From Polytrichum commune (Eukaryota > Streptophyta > Polytrichopsida > Polytrichales > Polytrichaceae), in the NCBI GenBank assembly GCA_950295325.1, contig OX485803.1, positions 15,934,001 through 15,998,000 on the forward strand: a DNA stretch of 64,000 bases. The letters are read 5' to 3'. Below, in pieces: positions 48,806-58,301 of the stretch. A program made the position numbers and the translations under genes. The notes under the pieces were generated by a model. It was not told where the DNA came from. It ran no database searches and was given only the letters and a program-made list of their open reading frames with translations. Positions within the stretch are counted from its first letter, which is position 1; each line of letters begins with the position of its first letter.

Positions 48806-49818
48806 TCTACTATATACACAACAGAGCTTGTGACGGTGGTGGCAGGAGTCTATGCAAGATGGACACATGTCCAACTAGCTTTCCAAAGAAAACAAGGCCA
48901 TTTGCCAAAAATTCTCCAAAACAAACATGTGACAGAAGAAGGAAGAAACAAATAGAAAAAGGAAGGGACTACAAGTGCGAAAAGTGGATATTGTGGGTGG
49001 AACCTAGAGGGAGGCGGCGGGCATGAAGCTAAGGTGGCAACATGACAAAGTAGGACAATTTAATTAAGATGAAAAACTTCAAAAATTCTTTGTGTTTTTA
49101 TTAAGAGCTCCATGGGAGCATGGTGGCGGGTCATGGGGGGATTTATGAGCATGGACATGGGGATGGACATACATGCATGTGGTAGGTATACACATGCATG
49201 AGCATATGGTTGCATGGGTGCATGGCTATATGGAACTCATATTTAAGTAGATGTGGACATAATTTCAAAACTTGGATTTGTTGGTTGCTTCAATTCTATG
49301 AGATGGATTTGCCAATACACATTTGATATACCTGAATTTTTATGGGAGGTATGTGAATCCTTATTGTTTACTTGAATGCTATGCCATTAAAATATGATGT
49401 AAAATAATTAAGATTTTTATTTTTATTTAAAATATATGTAATCAAATGCTAAAAATGGAAATGTGATAAAAATGCTATAATATTATCATAATCAACTTTG
49501 CATATTCTATCAAAGGATCCTACCATATAATATTATTGTAGGATCCTACAATAGAAATCAACATGTTAAAATTATGGGACTTGGAGTTAGTTCACTTTTA
49601 CTTAAATATCAATTATGGGGTTGGGTTCATCCTGGATATCAATTCATATATCACTGAATTTCCATGAGATACATTTTCATTTCCCATCTCTACGCATGAG
49701 CCACAAAACATTACACAATTGCAAGTGAAAATAAGTATATCAACTAAAATAGGCTCATACTATTATAAATACCTTTTTGTGAACCAAATGATGCAATGGT
49801 TGAGGTAAGAAGAATTTA

Positions 49819-50156
49819 GGGCCACTTTACACATAAGACTGAAGGCCCGTGACCATTGCATTCTAAGATCTCTCAAATTGGTTGATAAGGCAAAGACCGT
49901 CCAAGTCCATGTCACACCAGAAGGTAAAAACCTAAGGGCCCAGAGAAATATAATGGATGAAAAACCTACATGAATTCCTGCATGGTAAACTAGAAATAAT
50001 GTTTCGTGGTCTACCGGAATTTGCGTCAAGCCCACCTCCAAGAGGTAGGTATGATGCAAATTTTGGTAGACCATGTCAATGTACAAACTTTGGATGAGAA
50101 TCATAGGCCCTTGTAATAACATGGTCATGACCCTTGACTCTTGTGTGAAGTGGCCC
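49819..50156. mobile_element. Tourist-like MITE family 1, 338 bp
   Basis: Starts GGGCCACTTTACACATAAG and ends CTTGTGTGAAGTGGCCC. TTA flanks lie at 49816-49818 and 50157-50159. It is a shorter subfamily related to 26417-26636. The inverted ends extend inward about 40 bp with mismatches. Confidence 0.85.
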
Positions 50157-50776
50157 TTAGATGGTCAAACAACCAACGAAAATACTGCACATATGAAGTG
50201 TTTTAAAGAGACATTCAGAAGAGATTTCTTTATCAATTACTCACCCCAATTTATTAGTATGCGATCAACACATGAAAGTTGTGATCACAAGCAACTACAA
50301 TAATATGTAAGTAATTGCAACAAGGCTATATAAATTTGAGTCACTCTGACAAACCATGCAAATGTTGATGATTCTCTATCTCCTGTGCTGATTCTTCCTG
50401 ATCATATACTCGACCTGATCATATTCTTGAACAAAATGTAAGTGAGTACGCTAACTTTTACTTGGATTGCTTTATGAAAGCCAACGAATTTGACTTGTAT
50501 GACTTTCATCAGTATTTTACACACAAGAAATCAGGTAAGTGTTTGCTAGGGCTTTCCACCCACGTGAAAAATCGACTAAACTATGCAACAATTCAATAGA
50601 CTCATATGAACTTATCTCTTGAATCTCCTTGGTGGTAATCGTACTTTGATCACCTCTTGCAATTGTTCCATTTATACCAAATGAAACATAAAAACCCTCA
50701 TATGCAACTTTTCACATATGTTTAGTGTTGCGGTGCTGCAGAAGCTTGTCTTGCTTCAAATTTGTGCGAGTTTGCA

Positions 50777-51226
50777 TCAAAAGTTGAATGGACACGCATG
50801 TAGACGACATCCACCACTTCGACTAAGTTTTGGTTGTGGTTCGATACGTTCAGTATCTCTTGGTTGGATTTGATTCGAAGGCAGATTTTGCGCTGACTTG
50901 CTTGTCAACAAACGCTTCTCTCGAACGCGTTGAGTCTGTGCACATCGATTTTTGCACAGTATCTTACTGATGACGTCCTTGCACTCCTTTGAGAACCTAT
51001 CTAATTGGCATGAACCTCGTTTCGCAACTTCTCGAAGCGGCCGTTTCTTCATGTGCACCGTATGATCTGCAACCAAGTAGGTCGGGTCGTTGAAATCGAT
51101 CTCGTTCAGAAGGCCCGTGTGGTGTCCGCACGAAAATTCAACATCTTCCCATATAGTTTCGAGGGGGATCCCCACCATAAAACTTAATGTCATCTCCATG
51201 TGGGGCGTTCCCAATTTAGACGTCAT
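50777..51226 (-). CDS. Unrecognised 149-codon open frame
   Basis: One of the longest uninterrupted frames outside the genes. Its composition looks protein-like (mixed charged and hydrophobic, with acidic and His/Cys residues in FSCGHHTGLLNEIDFNDP) and it lies in locally more GC-balanced DNA. I recognise no domain. There are no clear splice sites, TATA box or neighbouring exons. It could be an exon of an unidentified gene, a fragment of an element protein, or chance. Confidence 0.25.
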   Translation of the reverse strand: MTSKLGTPHMEMTLSFMVGIPLETIWEDVEFSCGHHTGLLNEIDFNDPTYLVADHTVHMKKRPLREVAKRGSCQLDRFSKECKDVISKILCKNRCAQTQRVREKRLLTSKSAQNLPSNQIQPRDTERIEPQPKLSRSGGCRLHACPFNF

Positions 51227-51577
51227 TGAATTTGGTGTGGTTGATATGTAGATTTAAGAATGGACAACAAAGAAGACACGTGCTCTAAAATATTATGAGG
51301 GCAATGGCTACAATGTCAATTCAGATTTGCTAATTGTCTTGTACTATTGCATGTTTAATACCCAAACAGAAGTGGGTTGGTGAGAAAAAGTGTCATGTTT
51401 TAGGCACATATACACTTAGTTATGTAGGTATACCTTAGTTCAACAACCTTTCATTTCGTAACATTGTTCAGCTGAAATCTCGCGTCTCGAAGTTGCAGCT
51501 TACAAAATGGGGGAGAAATAAGATGACATTGTATTTGTTCAGGCGGCACATTGGGCATATATATATCTCACGATAGT

Positions 51578-51627
51578 AGAAGTAGAAGTAGAAGTAGAAG
51601 TAGAAGTAAAGTAAAAGTAAAAGTAAA
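51578..51627. repeat. GTAGAA/GTAAAA microsatellite
   Basis: Five or more AAGTAG units followed by AAGTAA/AAAGTA variants. Confidence 0.85.
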
Positions 51628-51710
51628 TAATACATGTAATTTTGTACCATGCCTCAGCACTCGGGGATTTTTGAGGAATAGATGACGATAGTCAAAGTAA
51701 AAGTTGTTGA

Positions 51711-51806
51711 GCTTAGGGCTTAGGGCTTAGGGCTTAGGGTTTAAGATAATCATCTCAACTAAGTAACAGTTGATCATCAAAGGGTTTAGGGTTTAGGGTT
51801 CAGGTG
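51711..51806. repeat. Short telomere-like repeats
   Basis: Four GCTTAGG/GTTTAGG-type 7-mers in tandem at 51713-51742 (GGGCTTAGGGCTTAGGGCTT) and a second run GGGTTTAGGGTTTAGGGTT at 51781-51799. TTTAGGG is the usual plant telomere repeat; here it is short, degenerate and interstitial. Confidence 0.75.
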
Positions 51807-52289
51807 CTTGCAAGGCTGGATTCTTAGTTAGGGCGGGGAATTGGGGTCGCATGAGTTGCTCTTGTCGATCTCATGTTCATCGTATGTTGCGTGAATGGTG
51901 TTTCTTTGACTTATGAAATTGATGTGTGAATGGAAATTTTCTAATATTTCTTTGCTCTATACTCATCTCTGGGTTCCTTGCTCTGGATACTGGTGTGTCA
52001 ATCCCTAAGCAGAGTTGTTCTGTTGAGACAATCTGCATCTTCAGTAAGGATCGTCATTATAGAGCTTACAGCATATCTGTGATCTGGGTGAGAGGCTGTG
52101 ATTCTACAGTAGGGATTAAATCTAAAATCTCTGGTGGGAGTTGTGAGGTTTTTGACAAATAGATGAAGGTTCCATTCTCCCAATACTTCTGCGGCCAATG
52201 TGTCTGCAGGTCTAAGGTACGTGGGTGTGGATGTTCGGTTCGGTTTTTCATCTTCTCCAACTTCTACCGACTAGATTTTACACAACGCA

Positions 52290-52790
52290 ACTTGTTTTGC
52301 GTTAGCGAACCTACAATGAAGCATCAGCAAAATTGGATTGGTAATTGGACCTTCTCTGACTTAGTTATGGTTATTGGAAGTGCATGTTCCCTGATACCTT
52401 CACTGTACTCTCATTTGTGGTTCATAACATTACTAAGCAGGTAGATGACGATCTCTTTCTAGAGAAAGAGGTTGTGATTTAAAACAACTTTGATATATTA
52501 TAGGTGCTTGTCGTAATCTCTACAATACACACATTACACATCCTAAGTGCTCCCCATAAATTGGGAATCCCAAAATTAAAGGAGAATTATGCTCATCCGA
52601 TACCTAATTCCATAGAATGAAACCAAGGAGTTGAGGTAATGTTATGTCACTCTTAAGTGCGGAGTAGCTAATAAGATTGAGGACGTAATCCAATTTCTTT
52701 TCAACATGTGTCTTTATGGCGTGTGTTATTTGATCGTTACCACCCACCAATCAAATATAAATGTCCAATTAAGAAAAATAATCAAATAAC
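52290..52790 (-). repeat. Dispersed repeat family P, inverted composite copy
   Basis: Has GTTAGCGAACCTACAATGAAGC at the left and AATGTCCAATTAAGAAAAATAATC at the right, inverted relative to 46395-46710. The block shared with 47720-47915 lies between them. Confidence 0.5.
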
Positions 52791-53858
52791 ACCCGCACAG
52801 CTTAGAAGCTGCTGCACTGGTATTTCAAAGCTCTTTACTGTCATGGACTCTTTAATTTCAAAGCTAAAGCGGTTTGCCACAACGGACCAAATTATAACGT
52901 GTTGCAAAGGGAAGTCGACTGAATTTTCTTTCCTTCTGCAGTGGTGTTCAGTGCATATAGAAGAGTGGACACGCCTGAGCTACTAGGGAAGACGCATCCG
53001 AACCAACCAATTCAATAGGTAGGTGAATTCTGTTAAACCTGACGTTGAAATTGTACACTTACTTCTGATGACAATCGTACTACAAATTACAAAAGCAATT
53101 TGATACTAAACTCTTAAACTCCCTTTGTCGAAGTCGAATGCAGGGTGAATATTGATTTCCTAAGCAATTCTTGCATGTAGTATTTAAGCACGCCAATTGT
53201 TCATATTATTCGACATGTGACGTCCTGAATTAGACATTTTTCACCTCCTCAAGTGCAGCATGCGGTGTCATTAATGCTAGACCCAGAGAATATTATGAAA
53301 TCTTCACCACTCATCTCAGGGTTGCAAGTAATTCATCGTCCAAGCTTCAAGTGATCCGTATTGTACTCTCAGATAGTGAAGATCCAAACTCGAGTTTTGA
53401 AAAGGTTTTTTGAGATAGAAGCAGGAAGCAAATCAAAAGGTGGACAGAACCATTAAAGACTTTCTTGAGAGTGAGACATCTTACCTACAATTTCACCTTA
53501 ACCCTAACAAACCCCAATGTAGATCTTTTACACAGGCTTTGACAAGGCGCTGGTAAATTTCCCGATTACAATGTTACTAAAGAAATGCAATCTAAAACCA
53601 CACATTTTCATGGTGTAGCAAAACTCTTATGTTCAGAAGCGCAGGCACGAGTTTATTTACCACTTTCAAACGGAATCCGTCAAACAAACAAACAAACTGA
53701 AGGATGACCGCAACAATTTTTATATACGAAACGCGCAAATTAAATTGAACACCCTCGGAGAGGAAAAACATATGTACATAGGCAATTGATGAAACCATCT
53801 TCTACATGAGTTCACTGATGCACACTACTTGGAGAACACTTCGTAATGAAATCGGTGC

Positions 53859-54945
53859 TCATGAAGGTTTATTTGGGTTGACGGTGTCAGCTACAGATTG
53901 CGCAGCATTGCTGACAGCATCCCCAACCTGTGAAGAAGAATTCGCACAAGTGTTACATTATCACATGACTGCAATGTGCATAATCCCAACAGAGATACAG
54001 AAGGCAAAGATGGCAAACAGGTGTACAAACAGACAGAGGTGGCCACAGCAGATTTACTTAAATTTCTTTTACTGAATGTGCCAGTAATGCTTAATAATAC
54101 CTGCTGAAGCACATTGCCAGTGCCCTCTTTGGCTTGGCCAGCTTTGTCTTTGGCAGCCTGGGCGGTGTCTGAGGTGGCCTGTTTCGTTTGCTCCCATTTC
54201 TCTCCTGCATAATTCCCAGCTTCACTGCTCTTCTGTTGCGTCGCCCCGGCTACATCGGAGGCTTTGTCTTGGACTGCTCCAGCAGCATTCTGATCACGAA
54301 CAAATACCACCATCAAGCACCAAAATCAAATGAACCGAAGAAATCAGGAGCATACCATGGAATCTACAGCATACCATGGCATTTCCGACCAACCACCATA
54401 ACCCACCCAAGTAGCAGAAAATGTAAAAAATAACAACAAGTGTACCGGGGGTTGCAAAAATCTATAATAGAGCATACCATGGCATTCAAAGACCGCGCAT
54501 TCCTCCTGACAAGCTGTTGATTAATTGTAAACAGAACGATGTAACAAATGAACCAGAAATTAATAGAACAGAAAAAGCATCACAACAGATGAAGAGGAGA
54601 ATTGCACAGATTTAGAGCATACCATGGCATTTCTGTCCAACTACCATAACCCACCAAGTACTTACAAGCAGAAATGTAATTTCATAACAAGTGTACAGGA
54701 GAAATGCAGAAATCTACAGTAGAGTATACCATGACATTCAGACACCGCCCATTCATCCCGACAGGCTGTTGATTAATCATAAACAGAACGGGTTGACGAG
54801 GTGAAAGCTACTGATGCCCAGGCATAACTGTTAAAATTGGTACCTTCGTTGCGTCTTGAGCTTCCCCAGCCTTTTGCTGACCGTAATTCTTGGTCTCCTC
54901 GCTCTTTTGAGCTGCAGCGTTCTTGGTATCGTCGTAGCTCGACAT
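53859..54945 (-). CDS. Group 3 LEA protein (LEA_4 type), 119 aa, three exons
   Basis: Minus-strand exons 54945-54844, 54289-54101 and 53927-53859 give 120 codons ending TGA, with phase-0 GT-AG introns (donors AAG|GTACC and CAG|GTATT, acceptors GATCAG and TTCACAG). The product is hydrophilic, Ala/Lys/Glu/Gln-rich, without Cys. It begins MSSYDDTKNAAAQKSEETK and holds 11-residue-type repeats such as AAGAVQDKASDVAGATQQK and DTAQAAKDKAGQAKEG (about residues 36-90), plus the KWEQTKQ motif. Group 3 LEA proteins are disordered in solution and become amphipathic helices on drying, protecting membranes and enzymes. The start is set by homology to the gene at 58302, whose first exon is also 102 bp. An in-frame upstream ATG at 55006-55008 is less likely. 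Divergent from LEA2. Confidence 0.88.
54345..54800 (-). repeat. About 265 bp tandem duplication in LEA1 intron 1
   Basis: AGCATACCATGGCATTTC, CCACCATAACCCACC, ACAAGTGTACCGGGG and AGCTGTTGATTAATTG (54350-54538) recur as AGCATACCATGGCATTTC, CTACCATAACCCACC, ACAAGTGTACAGGAG and GGCTGTTGATTAATC (54617-54790). Confidence 0.75.
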
Positions 54946-55416
54946 GACGGTGATGGGTGTGGATGAGTACTCACTCACTGATGAGAAACGACCGATCCGA
55001 GGCTTCAATACAAACTCCTACTCGAAGTTCTGCAACTTTGTCAAATTAAAGGGGCTGTAATTAATACGATGATAATACGAGAATGGCTAACAAGTAATTG
55101 AGTCATGTTATTCAGGGATGTATAGTTCTGCTCTTTTTATGTGAAAGCGAGATCGAACCGCTGTCGTTGGAAATTGTATCTCCGCGGCGGTGCGGGTGGA
55201 CGCATGCCTCTCGCTATCGATAAGAGGCCAATAGCATCTAGACACGAAGTGGGTGCAGTTTTGGCGACATCCTGCAGTGATGAGTTCGACTGGCGGGGCA
55301 CACCAACCCAACCCAACCGCCGCTGAATTTTTCTTTTTCCACCCAATTACTGTCCGCCAACTCGAGTAATAAGAAATCGGATCGACCCTAATGTCAGATC
55401 AGGGGGTTAAAATGCT

Positions 55417-55423
55417 ACGTGGC
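55417..55423. promoter_or_regulatory. ABRE core ACGTGGC upstream of LEA1
   Basis: ACGTGGC lies 470 bp upstream of the LEA1 ATG, just outside the left arm of the 55476-57933 segment. ABRE elements bind ABA-responsive bZIP factors and are usual in LEA promoters. A 7-base match is weak on its own. Confidence 0.4.
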
Positions 55424-55689
55424 CTTCATCGGGACTTTCCAAGTGGCCGGACTCTTGGCCTTATTGGTGGGGGTGCCCTGTCACTAGGGCGCTCCATAGA
55501 ACCAAGGGCAGAGTGCACCCTGGCCATGGATGCGCCCCGGGACGGTGGACGGTGCAGATTTTAAGCGGGCAGCGGGCCCTGCCAGGGCTGCGGGCCCCGG
55601 GCACGGGGGAGGGAGACAGGGGAAGGGAGGGCTGACACCCCCACTTGGGCACCAATGATAGGGAGCACCGGCAGTTAATTACAGATTTC

Positions 55690-55870
55690 CCAGAAATAAC
55701 CAGTTGAAGTTCAAGACTGCAGGAAAAAGACCGATCAGTTTAAGAGGAAATTATCGAGTCTACCCCAATTTAATAAAGGAAAACCAGAGGATGTCAACAT
55801 GTAACCGGTTGACTTGGCAAACACTAGGATCTCAACCAGTTATGCCCAAAAATCTCCCCCATCACTGCTT
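55690..55870 (-). mobile_element. AACCGGTT element, copy f (inverted, nested)
   Basis: AAATAACCAGTTGAAGTTC, ACATGTAACCGGTTGAC and TATGCCCAAAAATCTCCCCC match the family in inverse order. It lies within the 55476-57933 segment, so it was inserted after or carried with it. Confidence 0.65.
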
Positions 55871-55984
55871 CACACGTGAGATTGCGAGTAGGGAGTACTT
55901 GGACACTTGGACTACCGTTCTCCCTCTTCAAAATGACGCGTTTGGGAAACACAAAAGAAGGCACACGATCAAGATGTCGTTCTT

Positions 55985-56270
55985 TCATTAATATGACATA
56001 TGGCGTAAATTTGTTGTATTATTGAGGAAATACAAAAACATAAGTAATATAAGCTTCAAAATAGATACAACGTTTTAAGCAATATAGATGGTATGAAACA
56101 ATATCTCATAACTCCACACAAATATATATATATATTCCCAATAATTCTTGAAATAAGAGTTCAATTTTTTTTGGTGTTGCCTACCCAAGTTGGCAACGAT
56201 TATCTGGATTTCTACTAACTTTTGAAAACTAACAATTTCATCAAAACCAAAATATCAAGAGTTTTTTTTC
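55985..56270 (-). mobile_element. Pogo-like fragment, nested
   Basis: On the minus strand about 56258-56148 reads DEIVSFQKLV through GRQHQKKLNSYFKNYW, closely matching the transposase C-terminus at 18433-18552 including the PIP-like QKKLNSYF. Further along, GTCATATTAATGAAAG (56005-55985 region) resembles the inverted pogo terminus. It abuts the 3' end of the pseudogene and may have truncated it. Confidence 0.5.
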
Positions 56271-57480
56271 CAACTATCTAATTGGCTGTGTATGTTGGCC
56301 CAATCATCGTCCTTCACTTGTCCACCTTTTTGCATAGAGTATGCCAAATTGGAAACCTCTTTTGGGGTAGGAAAAAACCTATAAGAAATTCTTTCATGAG
56401 GCTCAACTTGTTCCTGTAAAATAGGCGCCTTACTTCGAGCTGCAACAACTGTTGAATTCACCTTATTCATGTTATGCAAGTTTTCTTGGAGATGATGAAT
56501 GGCCAGAGGGTGGAGAGGCAAGAAGAACACGTCATCAATTGAACCAGGAACATGTCCAGACTGTCCTTTGTGAAGATGGATCTGTAATATATCTCAACAT
56601 CAAAGTATGCAATAACAATTATTCAAATTAAAAAGAAATATATAAATCTAGTTATACAAATATGCTTAAAAAATAAAGAATTCAAATGAGGTTAGCAATA
56701 TTACCTCTACATCTCTGTCGTTATTTGTTGGATGCACAATCTTGATGAGGAACTCACGTCCAGCATATCTTGTTATACTATATTGTCGAATTTTTGTGGT
56801 GGGTAAAACAAGTGAAGTTTCATTTGTCCTTCTTTTTTTCCCATCCCGAAAATAGCCGCCCCGACTACACCGATATACAGTAACTCTTGCGGGAAAAGGG
56901 GTGGCAGTAACGATATACTCATGATTAAGTTTCAAGTGGACCTGATATTCATAACAATGCCAACATATAAGATTATCAATATATTTAAATAAAATACTAA
57001 TATACTATAATAAAATATATAAAATATCTAATAATGTATTGAATTATGATGAAAGGATTAAATATAATATTACCTTATGCTAAAAAATAAGCTCTTTCAA
57101 TCTTTCTTCTAGATAATTGGTTGGCACACGAATGACCTCATCGTAGACTTTATGACGATTATCTAGATTTTCGCTTTATTGGGCTTGGACGTTTCTTTGC
57201 AGAGCACATAGAACATTGAAGGCAAATTTCTCTAATGTATTTGTGCGGGATTCCATAGTGAGAAGATCCTACGAGCCACCCTTTTGAATTGATAATATTT
57301 TGGGTAGCATTCATTCCATGATGTGGAATTTTACTTGTATGGGCTTCAAACACAATATTCTCACACTCTTCAAGAAATAACCAACCAGGTGAGAGATATT
57401 AACATTCTTATGAAACAGTCTCAAGTGGTTATTGTGTTGTGCTACACGTAGGCTATTCTCTAGTTTCCTCCATTTTTTAA
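56255..57480 (-). pseudogene. Broken multi-exon gene with H2C2 zinc-binding motif
   Basis: Minus-strand blocks: about 57478-57074, then 56941-56705, then 56581-56255, joined by phase-0 GT-AG junctions (donors AAG|GTAATA and GAG|GTAATA; acceptors ATATCAG and ATTACAG). Block 1 has a His pair and a CLQCSMC motif in H-x6-H-x31-C-x2-C spacing (EAHTSKIPHHG ... REICLQCSMC), as in integrase zinc-binding domains of retroelements and Ginger-type transposases. Blocks 2 and 3 read as one well-formed protein (TVYRCSRGGYFRDGKKRR, IRQYSITRYAGREF, HLHKGQSGHVPGSIDDVFFL). Defects: a one-base frame change near 57165, an in-frame TAG at 57080-57082 just before a donor, another frame change near 57400, and a probable 3' truncation by a pogo fragment. 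No start is defined. Family not identified; a DDE domain is absent. Confidence 0.55.
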
Positions 57481-57989
57481 TATGAGGAGGAGGAGGAAGG
57501 TGACGACGGTTGCCAAACCCCAGCCTTCCTAAACCCTAAACCCATGACACAGCAGAAGCAAGCAGTGGAGAGAATACCTTGGTGAGAGCGAGGAGAAGCG
57601 AGCAGGAGCGGGCGGAGCAAGAGCGGGCGGAGCAGGTGTCAGAAGGGCCCACCCTGACCACAGTTAACCACTTCAAGTGGTTAACCTATTTTGGATGAGG
57701 GGGGCTTGGATGACGAGTCATGGATGGAAGTGTAAGGTACGAGTGTACATGTTAGTTCGCCCCAGCCGGGTGTCAGCCCTCCCTTCCCCTGTCTCCCTCC
57801 CCCGTGCCCGGGGCCCGCAGCCCTGGCAGGGCCCGCTGCCCGCTTAAAATCTGCACCGTCCACCGTCCCGGGGCGCATCCATGGCCAGGGTGCACTCTGC
57901 CCTTGGTTCTATGGAGCGCCCTAGTGACAGGGGGGGGCGTGGTACGTATGTATGAATGGAGCATGCCAGAAGTTTGCCCGCATGTTCAT

Positions 57990-57996
57990 ACGTGGC
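57990..57996 (+). promoter_or_regulatory. ABRE core ACGTGGC upstream of LEA2
   Basis: ACGTGGC lies about 310 bp before the LEA2 ATG and 57 bp outside the right arm of the 55476-57933 segment. A second ACGT core (ACGTGAC, 58133-58139) lies next to the TATA-like box. Paired ABRE-type motifs fit ABA or drought induction. Confidence 0.45.
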
Positions 57997-58125
57997 GTCC
58001 ATGCTATCCAAGCTTGCCAAGTGGCGAATTGTTGACCGCCTTCTCAGATTCCGAAGAAAATCAATCGGAGTCTAAGTTAGGAGGTCGCATTGGTACCCGA
58101 TTGGTAACACATAAGTATATATACG

Positions 58126-58131
58126 TGACAC
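58126..58131 (+). promoter_or_regulatory. TATA-like box of LEA2
   Basis: TATATA 170 bp before the ATG would give a leader of roughly 145 bases. Position-based inference. Confidence 0.45.
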
Positions 58132-58301
58132 CCAATGACCCTGAACACATCAGATTTGAGTTCCGCCCATATCTCCTAACATTTCGCAGTTTAAGCATTT
58201 AGTTCTAGACCTTGCCTGCTGCTTCTAGATTCGAGGAAGTTGCAAAGTTGCTTGATTTTCGCCGAGTTTCAAGGTTTACTTCGTTCTCTAACTTCGTAAG
58301 T

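Larger units (their letters stand above)
55476..57933. mobile_element. 2.46 kb segment with 165 bp inverted ends, MULE-like
   Basis: The left arm 55476-55640 (CCCTGTCACTAGGGCGCTCC ... GGGCTGACACCC) is an almost exact inverted copy of the right arm 57768-57933. The arms are strongly GC-rich in AT-rich surroundings. Long terminal inverted repeats of this size are typical of Mutator-like elements. The outer 9-base flanks GTGGGGGTG and GGGGGCGTG agree at 7 positions but are low-complexity, so the target duplication is not proven. Inside are an AACCGGTT element (55690-55870), a pogo-like fragment (55985-56270) and a broken multi-exon gene (56255-57480, minus). It occupies the shared upstream region of the two LEA genes. 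Confidence 0.65.

Noticed and set aside
51711-51806. True chromosome end
   Set aside because: Only a handful of degenerate 7-mers are present and ordinary sequence continues for 12 kb on one side and 51 kb on the other.
55461-57964. Frames of about 65 codons with RSPGRARCPLKICTVHRPG in both arms
   Set aside because: The identical peptides come from the two GC-rich inverted arms of the 55476-57933 segment and do not indicate paired genes.
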